Made by a program: the position numbers and the translations under genes | The notes under the pieces: generated by a model | Database searches by the model: none | The model's input: only the letters and a program-made list of their open reading frames with translations | Told to the model about the DNA's origin: nothing | Part shown: positions 21,750 to 33,369 of the stretch, one piece after another | Layout of the letters: every line of letters begins with the position of its first letter | Position numbering within the stretch: the first letter of the stretch is position 1 | Assembly: GCF_023898315.1 (NCBI RefSeq) | Contig: NC_064616.1 | Coordinates: 532,289,102 to 532,353,101, forward strand | From: Schistocerca nitens | Lineage: Eukaryota > Arthropoda > Insecta > Orthoptera > Acrididae | Direction of reading: 5' to 3' | DNA: 64,000 nucleotides

Positions 21750-24359
21750 TTAGCCATGATCTGAACCTGATTCCTTGAGGATTGTGAGAGGAGCAGGGTG
21801 GTGATGCCAGTGCCGGGGAGTAGTTGTGTGAATGTGGTGTAAGCCAGTGACTGTGTCACACAGGGCATCCATTTTGTCACAGAAACGCCTTTCCTTCTCT
21901 CGAATGGACGTCCTTAGAGTTACTATGCTTGTCTTCTCATATAGAGTAACAACCCTCATGAGTGGAGAGGCACACTGACTCCACCAAAGCACCTTATTCT
22001 GCAGGTGCTGGAGGGGTCTGCTCTGGGAGACACTAATCATAGCCCACGCGGAGGAGCCATAAGTGAGGGAAGGTTGGGTAACCAACCGGCACAGTCAGAG
22101 CTTGGTGTCTGAGGTCAGTTCCCTGCTGTTAAGGAGCAGGTATAGTTCTTTTATCAGCGTCTGTCCTCTTTAGGTGACGTTTCTGATTGTCGATGGAAAA
22201 GCAGTTTTTTATCCATCTGGGCACCTCGATGTTTGGTATCGGGGACGATGGGACCTGGACACCTGCAATAGTGATGTTGTGATGGAGGACTGGGTGCTGT
22301 TTGGTGAAACAGACCGCCGTAGTTTTGGTGGCATTGGGGGCAATCTTGTTTGAATGACACCAGGTGGCTGTTGCGTCCACCTGCCTCTGGAGACGAGCAG
22401 TGAGCTGGTCCATGTTGTGGCTGGTCATATAGAGCGCTGTGTGTCATTGGGGTATTGCCCCAGGTGGCAGTGCAGGATGACTGGCATATCATTAACATAA
22501 ATGTTAAAGAGGATGAGACACAACACAGAGACTTGATGGTTACCCATTGACATGTGATGCAAGCTTGAGCGTTTTCCTTGCCGAGTTACCAAAAAGGTAC
22601 TATCATGGAGGAAATCATCCATGATCTTGATATAGATGTCTGGGATGGTCGTTTGTGTGGGCATTTTGTACACGAGATTGTCCTGCCAAATCTTGTTGTA
22701 CGCGTTTTGTAGGTACAGGAAAACTGCTGGCGTCAACATGGTGGAGCTAAAGCCCTCGCTGATATGTTCTTTGATCCTAAGAACTTTGAGTTCGGGTGAC
22801 AAGTTGGAAGAGAATCTGAACTGTTCTGGGCAGACTGTCCCAGCCACTGCCAGAAGTTAGGAAATGCAGTGGAAGATCGAAGATTCTAGGACCGGTGCCA
22901 TGGTATTCAGAAGGCTAATGGATCTGTAGGATCCTTCAAGGTCTTGGGGATTGCAAACAATTTGGCCTGTTTCCACTGTGGGGGAAAAGGCTGGTTGTGA
23001 AACAGCAGTTCAGGATGTCGGTAAATAAGACCAGTGGCTTGCGTGGGAGCCAATGGAGGTGTTAATGTAAAATGCCATCCAAATCTGGCGCCGACTGCCC
23101 ATGCTTTTGCCGTATAATCCGATGGACTTCTGCCAGGGACATAAAGTGAGTGGCAGAAAGAGATGGTCTTTGTCTGAAAGCAGTGATGTCCACCATAATA
23201 TCGCATTCTTCCTGGAGTTCATCAGCCATAAGGTCCTGGATGAGCAATTGGTTTTGGGCCTCAAATGCATCAGCCAGAGCTTCTACCACATGGAGGGCGT
23301 CATAAGTTAAGTCATTCACTGTGTAGATCCTGTGTTGGTCCTCACTGTGGAGCACAGTAGGGGTCGGATGACAGCCCATTCTCAATTATGTTGGAGGAGA
23401 AAGGCAGACATCTTGTCCTCCCATTGTTCCATTGTCCAATCGGCAAGGTGGTGGCAGAATTCGCGTTGGAGATGCCTCATGTGATGCGTATCCTGAGGGA
23501 TAAGCAGTAGCTCTTCTTCTGGATTTTCAGTTCATGCAGTAGGAGAGACAGGGGTTAAAGCCCTTGGGACAATGGAAGTAGAAGCTTCATTGCCTTCTGG
23601 ATTTTCGTGGTTAGGTAATCAACTGCGCTAACCAGATTGGCAGATGTCGTCAGGTCTAGGTTTTACCCGGTGGTGTTGTTGACGATCCTGTAAAAAATGT
23701 CTCAATCCATGATGGTCAATTCGTGGAGTGTTTCCAACGGAAACTGCATTGCAATGTTCTCGAAAATGGCCACATCCAGAACGTCCAGATGGCAATCGGA
23801 GTGAACTGCTATATGGGTGGGAGTGTGAGGGCCATAGACCAAGACTGCCAGAGGCTCTTCCAGTTCAAGGAGGAGTTCTCCTTGGAATTAGCAATGCGCG
23901 AATGCCAAGCCAGAATCTTGGTGTCGAAATCTGCCTCAACAATGAGTTTGTCAATGACGTCAATATATGGTGGTCTGCTTCAAGAAATGGTAGGTTAGGG
24001 CTCAAATACGCCACGGGAAAAGTAACAGCACCAAGGTGGGTAGCAACAGTGACTGCCGTGGCCTCTATACGTTCTAGTGATTAGAGAGCCTCATGATTGT
24101 AGATGAGTGTCTTATGTACGAATATTGCCATGCCACCACCTCAGCAATGGAGTTGGTCAGTGATATAGCAAATCATGTTGCAGAGACGAAAATCGTCTGC
24201 AGGTCTGAGGTGGGTTTCAGAGACAAATAAAATGTCCACATTGTGGCTCTTAAGGAAGAAGTTCAGTTCAGTCTTCATATGCTTAATGCCATTAGCATTA
24301 AAAATACAGACAACTAGATCCTGAGGGGGCTGATGGTTGTGCGGTGGGTGATTCGCCAT
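21750..24359 (-). pseudogene. Jockey-type ORF2 (endonuclease-reverse transcriptase)
   Basis: The probable start is ATG at 24,359 (MANHPPHNHQPPQDLVVCIF). The endonuclease begins FNANGIKHMKTELNFF and has FVSETHLRP with the catalytic Glu. Its middle (about 24,140-23,400) is scrambled by indels. Reverse transcriptase landmarks are FPPQWKQAKLFAIPKT (about 22,980), YLQNAYNKIWQDNLVY (about 22,700) and GNHQVSVLCLILFNIYVNDM (about 22,540). The YADD box has decayed to YPNDT. The C-terminal part contains LTYGSSAWAMISVSQSRPLQ (about 22,060). It ends near 21,750 with TTPRHWHHHPAPLT. Confidence 0.88.
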
Positions 24360-26340
24360 TATAATAATATCTGGCTGACCTGTCAACAAGGGTGACGACC
24401 TTTTTGACTCTGTCCTCCAATTGACTGATTTTTTGAGCTGTTTCACGAATAACAGCCCTGACGCGGGGCTGCATGAACAGAGAGATGACCTGGAGGATCT
24501 CTCTCATGTCATCCCGAAAAGAAGCATCTGTCTCCACCACTAGGTGAATATTCTGGATGGGCTGCTTGACCCTTCGGCGGGAATGGGTGGGTGTGGTGAC
24601 TGGTGGAGAAGGTGCTGCAATGGAGGTCTAGGGCACTTCTACAGGTCATCGTGAGGAGGCTGCAGACAGTCTTTCTGTTTGGTGAGTGTTGGTATTCATC
24701 ACAGGAGGCAGATGAGCAGAAGTAGAGTGAGCTGCAGCAGCGAAGATGGTTACAGGGGATGGAGCTGGAGGTGGTTCCTGGATCAGTTGCGTCAGGTGCC
24801 TGAGCATCTGTGGTATGATGGTTGTCAGATTTATGGGGTGCAGTCCCCCGATGGCGGGGGTGGCCGATTAGCCCTTGGTTTCCTTCACGGAGAGCTGGAA
24901 GACTTCATCGTTTTCTGGTATACAGGACAGCCCTTCGAGGAATCCAGATGGTGGGGGTCATGAATGGTGTCCAAACAGCGGGCCAAAGTGGGTTTTTCTG
25001 AAGCCAGGAGTTTGCATTTCTCCGACACATGCGAGCTAGCACACTTGACGCATCGGAAAGGCAGTGAGCAGTAATTGCCGGTATGTCGCAATCATTGACA
25101 CCTGCAGCAGATGGAGGGGCCGTTGCAGCCTTCATATAATTGAATACGCACCTTGGTGCACAGGAGGTACCTGGTTTGGTAAATGCTTTCGATGTCCTCT
25201 CTCCTAGTAAGGGAGACAACATGGGTGGGTGTGGGGATTAACTACCGGATCTCAGGGCCCCTCTTGTTGTATTGGTAGACCAAAGGGTTCAGAAACTTGA
25301 GACGGAGTAATTCATCCCTGACGTCTGTTTCTGTAAATTCGCAAGGAAAATGTTTGATGACGATTTTAGTTTGTCTGTCACCAGAAGCATGATGAGTGTA
25401 GTAGTCCATAGCCCTTGTTGATCTCACAAAGTTGAGGACTTGGAGATAATCGTCCTTTATGTCAAGCAGGTACTTGACATGGTCTTTGTGGTAAACTGCC
25501 TGCAAAATTGCTCTGAGCACTATGGGACTTAACGTCTGAGGTCATCAGTCGCCTAGAACTTAGAAATACTTAAACTTAACTAACCTAAGAACATCACACA
25601 CATCCATGCCCGAGGCAGGATTCGAACTTCGCGACTGTAGCAGTCGCGCGGTTCCGTACTGAAGCGCCTGGCATCGCTCGGCCACCGCGGCCGGCTAAAC
25701 TGCCTGCAGTTTGTCTGCAATAAGTCATTGGAGTTCGGTGTTCAGTTTAATGTAGTTCGTGGGTTTTAAACCACGATAGGAGGGATCTTTACCTTCTTTG
25801 GTGGTGGTGGTGGCGACGCATTCTGAGGAGTGGGGTTGAGAGGGGGGACCCATGTCCTGGTATATGGCACCAACAAGTGCAGCTGCTCCAGGTGTGGAGG
25901 CATCTGAATCTGAATCACGACGGCTGCGATGGGTGCGAGCGGATGGCAGTTTAGATTTTCGACCACGGGGGGAGGGGGACCGACAGCATCGGAGTCTCCA
26001 GAAGGCCCATTAGGCCGAAGAGATGGTGTAGACGAAACAGCGTCTACATGGTGGTCGGTTGTATCAATATTGGGGGCCGACATGGCGTGACTGTCACTGG
26101 GCGAGTGGACTATCACCAGGCGGCCACTAGCATCGTCGGATGACGAACAGGAAGATCGGTTAGTGGTCACAGGTGACTTGTGGCGGGAGACGCAGTGTGC
26201 CCAGTCCTTAGCCTGTCGGGTGTTGTCAGTATCGGCGCATCCGACAGCTTGGCAGGATGGACGTCGATCGGCCGCTGTCACATTGCTGCCCAAAGGGGGC
26301 GGCAGAAGAGTGGCCTAGCCGCGGAGTCCTGTCTTTGGTC
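24298..26340 (-). pseudogene. Jockey-type ORF1 (gag-like, PRE/C2HC domain and zinc knuckles)
   Basis: The N-terminal part (26,293-25,766) is Ser/Pro-rich. After the SINE at 25,505-25,695, frame 25,520-25,242 matches the PRE_C2HC-type domain (YLLDIKDDYLQVLNFVRSTR, IVIKHFPCEFTETDVRDELL). Two retroviral-type knuckles follow around 25,115-25,000: a damaged CRCQ...HTGNYC and an intact CVKCASSHVSEKC, then HLDSSKGCP. The last segment to the stop at 24,298 is predicted helical (IRETAQKISQLEDRVKKVV). Such proteins package the LINE RNA. Frames change at least three times. Confidence 0.85.
25505..25695 (-). mobile_element. SINE (tRNA-headed, family A) in LINE ORF1
   Basis: The element is flanked by 13-bp duplications TAAACTGCCTGCA at 25,492-25,504 and 25,696-25,708. 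It reads on the minus strand as a tRNA-like head with a B-box-like GTTCGAATCC variant, then the common tail ending GTGCTCAGAGC. Confidence 0.93.
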
Positions 26341-26950
26341 CTATTCATGGTTTGCCTCGCCCCAGCTGATGTAGTCAGGGCCCTTGCAGACAAAATACAC
26401 TAACTCCTGTCGCCTATAAAACCCCTGTAGAACGGGACACGTACGAAACACAACAGTGCCTTAGAAAGCGAATGACAAATCAACGTCGACTCAGACACTA
26501 TTAATGAACACCGCTGAGCAGAACACGTGACAGTAACGAAAGGCGCGCACATACTCGCAAGTAACACTTGTCAGGGCTCCAACCTGACTGACTTGTGGCC
26601 TTCTGCTGCCCAGCGCGAACTTAAATCCTCGATGTGTGGAGTACTACACTTTTTTGATTGGCTTCTTAGTTTGATTGGCGCACGCCGATGCTAGCTGCGT
26701 GCGACGATTGAAATTTTGGCGCGACCGCCGGCGTCGCCTTCTATTGGTCTGCTTGCTGACTTCTTGGAGCTGTCGCAGCTGGAATGGAGCAGCGAGCGTT
26801 TGAATTGTGCGGAAGGCAGACATTCGGCCTCCGGCGCTCCGCGGTAGGCGCGCCACAGCGCACATCATCACAGAAATACTTCTGATATGAACTACACCTT
26901 CGCACACAGCGGGTTAAACGGTTCGTTGGGTCATCGTTGCAGTCGACGCC

Positions 26951-27370
26951 TTGCATCATTTGAAAAGGAGCAAAATCGTGACTCGTTGGACTACACTAAA
27001 TACCTCCAGTAAGCTACTGCCAGTTCCTGTGTACTTTGGCCCACTGAAGAAGTGCAGTTTTATGTGCCGCCTTGAGAAATGGCCTTTTGCGAGGCACCCG
27101 ATTCCAGATGTCTATTTCATACAGTTCCCATCGCAATGTTCGCTATAAAACTGGTTCAGGTGGGCCTCCATTCACTGACGGCGGCAATTCCTGTTGGGTT
27201 TGAATCCGATCGTCACTGACAGGATGTGAAAGTATTCTCCGATCTCTGTCGTTTAGGGTCTTTTATGGCCACTATTCTTACGCCATGCCACATGGCCCAG
27301 AGAGGTACAGGGTGGAGTAAATAACAGTGGCCCGGCGTAGTGTGTACGACTGGACGTGAATGTATGCATA
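26951..27370. other. No recognised gene
   Basis: Mixed-composition sequence between the LINE leader and the next SINE. I see no coding signature. Confidence 0.45.
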
Positions 27371-27382
27371 TAACCGCACCCG

Positions 27383-27568
27383 CCGGCCGGGGTGGCCGAG
27401 CGGTTCTAGGCGCTTCAATCTGGAACCGCGTTACCGCTACGGTCGCAGGTTCGAATCCTGCCTCGGGCATGGATGTGTGTGATGTCCTTAGGTTAAGTAG
27501 TTCTAAGTCTAGGGGACTGATGACCTCAGATCTCAAGTCCCATAGTGCTCAGAGCCATTTGAACCATT
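27383..27568 (+). mobile_element. SINE (family A), 12-bp target duplication
   Basis: TAACCGCACCCG occurs at 27,371-27,382 and 27,569-27,580. The head has an A-box-like TGGCCGAGCGGTTCTAGGCG and B-box GGTTCGAATCC, resembling a class II tRNA (Leu/Ser type). The tail ends AGAGCCATTTGAACCATT. Confidence 0.95.
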
Positions 27569-27879
27569 TAACCGCACCCGTGACGCGCACACCCCGTGTA
27601 CACCCACCACGTAGTCCACACCGGTTCAGAGCGTAGTGCGGGCTGTGTCAGTGTGAGTGGAGCCGTGCAAAGGGGGCAGCAGTTCACCAGAAAATGCTTC
27701 AGAGTCCTACCAAATGAACCCGACGCCTGCCGCAAGAGACCGGCATATCACGTCGATCATGCAGACGAATGAATACTCCACCTGAACCTGCACATGCATC
27801 CCTACCGAGTATTTCTTGTTCACGCATTAAAACCAGCAGGTGCTCCTCAGCGCCTCTAGTTTTGTGAGTCCCTGTTCAC

Positions 27880-28500
27880 TGAGATAACAATGAATGGCTT
27901 GGACATGAACCTGTTCTTTATATTTGATGAAGCTTCGTTTCACCTGAGTGGTTATGTCAACTCACAAAATCACAGGTTCTGGGCAACGGTGAATCCGCAT
28001 AACTTCTACGAAACGCCATTTCACGATCAGAAGGTCGGGGTTTGGTATGCAGTGTCTGCACGCCGCATTATTAGTCCCATCTTCTTTTATCAGACGCTGA
28101 CTTCAGAGCGTTACATTGCCAGCATTCTGAAACCATTTGCGGCAGCATTAACGGAGGAGGAAAACAGGATAGAGTAACTGCCCATACAGCCGGTCGAACC
28201 TTGGAGCGCATTTAAACAATCTTCACACCTGACAGAGTTTTAGTAGAGGTCAGTCTGGTCGCGGCCCTAGCTGGCCAGCCAGGTCACCTGATCTGTCAAT
28301 GTGCGATTATTTTTAGGAGACATCAAGTCTAAGGTGTATCGCAACATCCTCATAGCGTTCGAGAACTGTGGCAGAACATTTCGGATGAGATTGCAGCAAT
28401 TCCAGTAGTCCAGCTTCCATCCGCCTTCAGCAGCTTTTTTGAGCAGGGCCCAGAAGTTTGAAGAGATGAACTGTGGTCACTTTCAACATCTGCTATAGTC
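27880..28500 (+). pseudogene. Mariner-like transposase relic (catalytic half)
   Basis: Frame 27,890-28,177 has FIFDEASFHLSGYVNSQNHR (first Asp block) and VGVWYAVSARRIISPIFFYQ. Past its stop, other frames hold remnants of the block with the second Asp (HTAGRT-like), a WPARS-like stretch at about 28,265, CDYF followed by SKVYRNI at about 28,310-28,345, and a C-terminus with RAQKFEEMNCGHFQHLL at about 28,446-28,496. The end is shared with the fragment at 12,423-12,716. The HTH domain is not visible. Confidence 0.78.
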
Positions 28501-28506
28501 AGGTTA

Positions 28507-28729
28507 GTACTGTATTTCCTTTTCTCTGCTGTGTTTCTTAGTACCCTGGAATTCTGTTCTCCGGCCACTTTTATTTACCCTAACCTGTACATCATTCCTT
28601 AAAGACACCTTGGACAGACCGTACTGATGCACAACCAAATTGGGCAACTTCACTCACGGTGTGATCATGGGCACGTCCAAACACTACAGCTCCTTTCTGC
28701 AATTCTTTCGCGTCTCTCTGTCGACTCAT
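28507..28729 (-). pseudogene. Tc1-like transposase N-terminal fragment
   Basis: The minus-strand start is ATG at 28,729. It reads MSRQRDAKELQKGAVVFGRA and continues into SEVAQFGCASVRSVQGVFKE, an HTH of the type that opens many Tc1-like transposases, then a stop. Degenerate sequence continues to the end of the preceding relic at about 28,507. The catalytic domain is absent. Confidence 0.65.
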
Positions 28730-28739
28730 CTTATTGCGC

Positions 28740-29824
28740 TAATTCCGTACAACGGACTATCGCACATACACCACTTCACTTCCATGACAATGTCAGCGGT
28801 GGAGGGTGATATGACTTCTCGGTACCAGTTCTACATCATAAACAGCGTTCAAAACAACCAGTGTGTTCTTGTATGTCAGGCGATTAAATTTTGTCCAGTG
28901 AGCTCATGTACAATCCCGGGAAAAAAAAAAAATTCAAGCTCTAAGTGGCTTCGTTTGAGATCCACAAGTACTAACATTCATAGACGTATAAAAATAAAGG
29001 TACATTAATAAACAAATAAAAGTTATTGGATTAATGTGGCATTGCCCTTGGGCTATGTATTCCCGAGTATGGTTATATGGCGCACACTCTTTCATAAAAG
29101 AATTGGCCACTGGGCAGGAAGAGAATAAACTTGTCTGCCACAGAATTTTAAGTCCGGCAATTTACAAAAGCTGCTAACGCTGCAGCAGCTTATGAAAGAC
29201 AAAAAAAGTTCTCTTTCTTTCAAGCTATCCGTTGCGGTACGTGCCCGTGATACAGTGCTAAACGGCTGCAGTACTGAAAGTCAAATGTGGCGTTGAAGGC
29301 CACTCGTTGTGTAATTTGTGTTCCGCATTTCGTCCTTTTACTAAAAGTCTACATCCCGTGAAAAAACAGTGACAATTTATTTCACTCCCTGAGGCGCCAG
29401 TAATATCAGATCTCTCTAAAAATATTTTCGTACCAGTATCTCGCGCTGCAGAGCGTGCGTTCGATGCAGCGAGCGGCGGCAGCTGTCCAGTGTTACGTGT
29501 TCACTAGCAACGAACGTCTACGACCCCTGCAACGGTTATCAGTTATACAAACATAAAGTTGTTTTTTGTTGTTATGTAAGTTTACTCAAAAATGTCCACG
29601 ATAAATTAAGTGAATACCCTGGAGCATATGTTAAATGGCATTGTAGAGAGGGTATCTGAGTTTGACTGCTATTAATCAGAGCTGGCCACGGAGCCTTCGA
29701 GTTGCTCTGTTTGATAGAGAGCGATGGCATCCATCATCTTGGGGTGGTTTCAGATCTTCGAATCCCTCACTTCATGCATTCCCTGTAAGGTAGTACATCG
29801 TCATCTGGTGCTTCATTAATAAAA
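28740..29824. other. No recognised gene
   Basis: GC content rises around 29,440-29,540, but no frame, RNA gene or terminal repeat was identified. Confidence 0.45.
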
Positions 29825-29831
29825 ACGGTTG

Positions 29832-30028
29832 AAAAAAAAATGGCTCTGAGCACTATGCGACTCAACTTCTGAGGTCATCAGTCGCCTAGAACTTAGAACT
29901 AATTAAACCTAACTAACCTAAGGACATCACACACATCCATGCCCGAGGCAAGATTCGAACCTGCGACCGGAGCGGTCACGCGGTTCCAGACTGAAGCGCC
30001 TTTAACCGCACGGCCACACCGGCCGGCG
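29832..30028 (-). mobile_element. SINE (family A)
   Basis: ACGGTTG flanks both sides (29,825-29,831 and 30,029-30,035). Read on the minus strand it has the tRNA-like head and the standard tail, with an A-run at the tail end. It abuts the cut end of a Tc1-like relic. Confidence 0.88.
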
Positions 30029-30740
30029 ACGGTTGTACTAGCCGACGATGGTCATCCAGGGTAGTGCAGAACCACAATTCATCTTTGAACACAATGCGAC
30101 GCCATTCATTAACAGTCGATGCTCCCTGAACACAGCACCACTCGAAATTCCGCCGCTTATGTTGTAGTGTTAACGCCTCGTATACATGGGAGGGTAATTC
30201 TCTTGTCCAGCTGCAGCTAATCTCCGACCAATGGTGACGGATGACACAGAATGTAGCAGGGAGCCCATTATTGTTCTCAGATGGCAGGTGCAGATATGAA
30301 GGTGTTACAGTCTGCTTGAGGCACAATACAGCGACCCTCCCTTGCGGCAGTTGGACGTGGTCGACCGGAACCTTTAGGACTAGTATGCCTGCCCCATGCA
30401 GACCAACACTGGGCCACTGCCATATCCGAATCCCCCACAGATCTGGATGTTGAACTATTCGAGCAACCGGGCAAATGGAGATCCATAATGACCCTTTCGG
30501 ACGTGACAACTCTGTCTCACAGGAGTACGTGGCATCTCTTTGTCCTTCAAATCCATCAAAATTCCTCAAAATCTGACTGTTCTAACTCGTTATATAGCTT
30601 ATCAGGCCTAGGAAAAACACTAAACACGGGCAACACTAAGGCACTTCTACTTGTCACAGAGAATTGTAACTCTAATCATTTACATACCCACAATAGCGTA
30701 TACGTGTACGAAGCTACACTGACATCCGATCATGTCTTCT
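30029..30740 (-). pseudogene. Tc1-like transposase N-terminal half
   Basis: On the minus strand the frame from 30,569 includes an HTH-like region (RIWQWPSVGLHG and neighbouring frames) and TVNEWRRIVFKDELWFCTTL at about 30,120-30,060. That is the first catalytic block, with SDES altered to KDEL. The C-terminal half is missing beyond 30,029. The leader and N-terminal part are homologous to 52,438-52,925, identifying one family. Confidence 0.75.
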
Positions 30741-30766
30741 ACATGCTTCATTGTTTTTGTTAATTA

Positions 30767-32117
30767 CACTACACCACGAAGATGACGTGCTACAGACGCG
30801 AAATTTAACCGACAGGAAGAAGATGCTGTGATATGCAAATGATTGGCTTTTCAGAGCATTCATACAAGGTTGGCGCCGGTGGCGACACCTACAACGTGCT
30901 GACATGAGGAAAGTTTCCAACCTATTTTTCATACACAAACAGCAGTTGACCGGCGTTGCCTGGTGAAACGTTATTGTGATGCCTCGTGTAAGGAGGAGAA
31001 ATGTGTACCATCACGTTTCCGACTTTGATAAAGGTCGGATTGTAGCCTATCGCGATTGCGGTTTATCGTATCGCGACATTGCTGCTCGCGTTGGTCGAGA
31101 TCCAATGACTTAACAGAATATGGAATCGGTGAGTTCAGGAGGGTAAAATGGAACACCGTGCTGGATCCCAACGGCCTCGTGTCACTAGCAGTCGAGATGA
31201 CAGGCATCTTATCCGCATGGCTGTAACGGATCGTGCAGCCACGTCTCGATCCCTGAGTCAACAGATGGGGACGTTTGCAAGACAACAACCATCTGTACGA
31301 ACAGTTCAACGACGTTTGCAGCAGCATGGACTATCAGCTCGGAGACCATGGCGGCGGTTATCCTTGACGCTGCATCACATACAGGAGCGCCTGCGATGGT
31401 GTACTCAACGACGAACCTGGGTGCACGAACGGCAAAACGTCATTTTTTCGGATGAATCCAGGTTCCGTTTACAGCATCATGATGGTCGCATCCGTGTTTG
31501 GCGACATCGCGGAGAACGCAAATTGGAAGTGTGTATTCGTCATCGCCATACTGACGTAACACCCGGCGTGATGGTATGAGACCTCTTGTTCGCATTGACG
31601 GCACTTTGAACAGTGGAAGTTACATTTCAGATGTGTTACGACCCGTGGCTCTACCCTTCATTCGATCCCTGCGAAACCCTACATTTCAGCAGGATAATGC
31701 ACGACCGCATGTTGCAGGTCCTGTACGGGCCTTTCTGGATACAGAAAATGTTCGACTGCTGCCCTGGCCAACACATTCTCCAGATCTCTCACCAATTGAA
31801 AACGTCTGGTCAATGGTGGCCGAGCAACTGGCTCGTCACAATACGCCAGTCACTACTCTCGATGAACTGTGGTATCGTGTTGAAGCTGCATGGGCAGCTG
31901 TACCTGTACACGCCATCCAAGCTCTGTTTGAGTCAATGCCCAGACCGTTATTACGGCCCGAATTGGTTGTTCTGTGTACTGATTTCTCAGGATCTATGTA
32001 CCCAAACTGCGTGAAAATGTAATCACATGTCAGTTCTAGTATAATATATTTGTCGAATGAATACCCGTTTTTCATCTGCATTTCTTCTTGGTGTAGCAAT
32101 TTTAATGGCCAGTAGTG
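30767..32117 (+). mobile_element. Tc1-like element, copy A of the 'cactactggcc' family
   Basis: The element has the same ends and sequence as 47,274-48,681 and 53,532-54,839. TA flanks both sides. The left TIR has an internal deletion: CACT is joined directly to ACACCACGAAG. The right end is the intact GGCCAGTAGTG. Confidence 0.93.
30979..32022 (+). pseudogene. Tc1-like DD34E transposase, copy A
   Basis: The start is ATG 30,979 (MPRVRRRNVYHHVSDFDKGR). Compared with the other two copies, it has a 2-bp loss near 31,110 and a deletion of about 25 bp near 31,577. The catalytic core therefore spans frames 31,148-31,579 and 31,576-32,022. FSDESRF, FQQDNARPH and SPIENVW are all intact, with 34 residues between the second Asp and Glu. 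The HTH signature is YRDCGLSYRDIAARVGRDP. Confidence 0.93.
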
Positions 32118-32123
32118 TATATA

Positions 32124-32655
32124 CAGGGTGTTTCAATGACTTTTCATCAACGTCTAAGGTTGATAGATCACGTCATGGGGAACAACTTCTGTTAGAGACA
32201 AAAATGTTCACTAACATTTCCCGGCAACGCTAGGTGTTCTTTAGTATTCGCCGGCCCTGGGACGACGAGATTTCATTGAACTAGGAGGGTCTACCAATCA
32301 GGTGTGCTGCATACTGCCTACCCCAATAAATTGATAGAGTGGTCATCAACTAGAAAACGTTAAGAATGAGTGCCTGTAAGTGAGGAAAGATATTTTAGGA
32401 TTGAATTAAGAACTTTAATCCCGCCGGGCCTTGCCCTTTTTATATTGAGCAGATGACTGAGTTATAGGTAACACGCAATGCGTATACACGCTGTAGAATG
32501 CTTACGATCTGCCGCCTCTGAGGGCATAAACAACATTAAACAAGCCTAGCGTCACCGGGAAACTTCAGCGAACATTTTGTCTCTAACAAAAGCTGTTCCC
32601 CATGACGTGGCCTGTCAGTCCTAGAACTCTTACGCGAAGACTCTGAAACACGCCG
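32124..32655. mobile_element. MITE with about 115-bp terminal inverted repeats
   Basis: The left end (CAGGGTGTTTCAATGAC..., with CACGTCATGGGGAACA at about 32,172) is mirrored at the right end (32,540-32,655). TA flanks both sides (32,122-32,123 and 32,656-32,657). There is no coding frame. It is directly preceded by Tc1 copy A and followed by another element. Confidence 0.85.
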
Positions 32656-32657
32656 TA

Positions 32658-33340
32658 CACAGGGTGTCCCAGTAGGAATGGTCAATATTCAGAGATATGA
32701 TAGCAATGATTACTCGAATCATAAACATATAGTAAACATGGGCTCAAAAACGCACACATTAAGAGCTACCGTATGAGCACATGTTCATCTTCGCTACCGG
32801 GAAATGGTGTCAAGAGGTGCATATGACAGGGGTGAACGACAGCTGCGGAGATGTGTACGGGCGAACAGACGTGCAACTGTTGAACATCTGACAGCCCAGA
32901 TGAACCAAGGAGCTACGAACAGTGTCTCCTCAACGACTATTCGCAGAACGTTGCTGCATATGGGCCTCTGCAGTAGGCGCTTGGTTCGTACAGCCATTCT
33001 GACTGCTGTTTATCGGCGACGAAGGCTGGAATTTGTACGCCAGTATTGCAGCTGGACGTCCAATGAATGGCGACAGTTAGTCTTTTCAGATGAATCACGT
33101 GTTAGGCCCCATCGGAAGGAGGCCATCGGCGTGTGCGGCCCTGCAGTAATAGTGGGAAAGGTCCAGGCCACAGGACTGAGCATTATGGTCTCGGGAATGT
33201 GGAGTCTATGGGTGGAGTTTATGCGATACAAGAAGCGAATGACACTCGTCTGGTTGATTCCACATTCCTTGGCCATACGTCCCGTGTCACCATGTGAATT
33301 TACAAGTGTCGCAGCCAGTGCAGCTTACTAGTGGGCTCTG
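32658..33340 (+). pseudogene. Tc1-like transposase, N-terminal and first catalytic block
   Basis: The element begins CACAGGGTGTCCCAGTAGGA at 32,658. Frame 32,804-33,331 contains AYDRGERQLRRCVRANRRAT (second helical subdomain), STTIRRTLLHMGLCSRRL and WRQLVFSDESRVRPH. It then loses similarity after about VGKVQATGLSIMVSGMW. The half with the second Asp and Glu is gone. The fragment stops at the next element's TA at 33,368. Confidence 0.8.
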
Positions 33341-33369
33341 TGAGTTGCAGTCTTCGTCCTCGTCCTCTA

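Larger units (their letters stand above)
21750..26950 (-). mobile_element. Jockey-type LINE, near full length, degenerate
   Basis: Read on the minus strand, the order is a GC-rich leader (about 26,950-26,350), gag-like ORF1 (about 26,340-24,298), then ORF2 with endonuclease, reverse transcriptase and a long C-terminal domain (24,359-21,750). ORF1 and ORF2 overlap in different frames, as in Jockey-clade elements. ORF1 is interrupted by a SINE with a 13-bp target duplication. Many frameshifts are present. Confidence 0.88.

Noticed and set aside
27383-27480. tRNA genes at the SINE heads
   Set aside because: The heads keep A- and B-box-like sequences but lack a proper acceptor stem, run directly into SINE tails and have target duplications.
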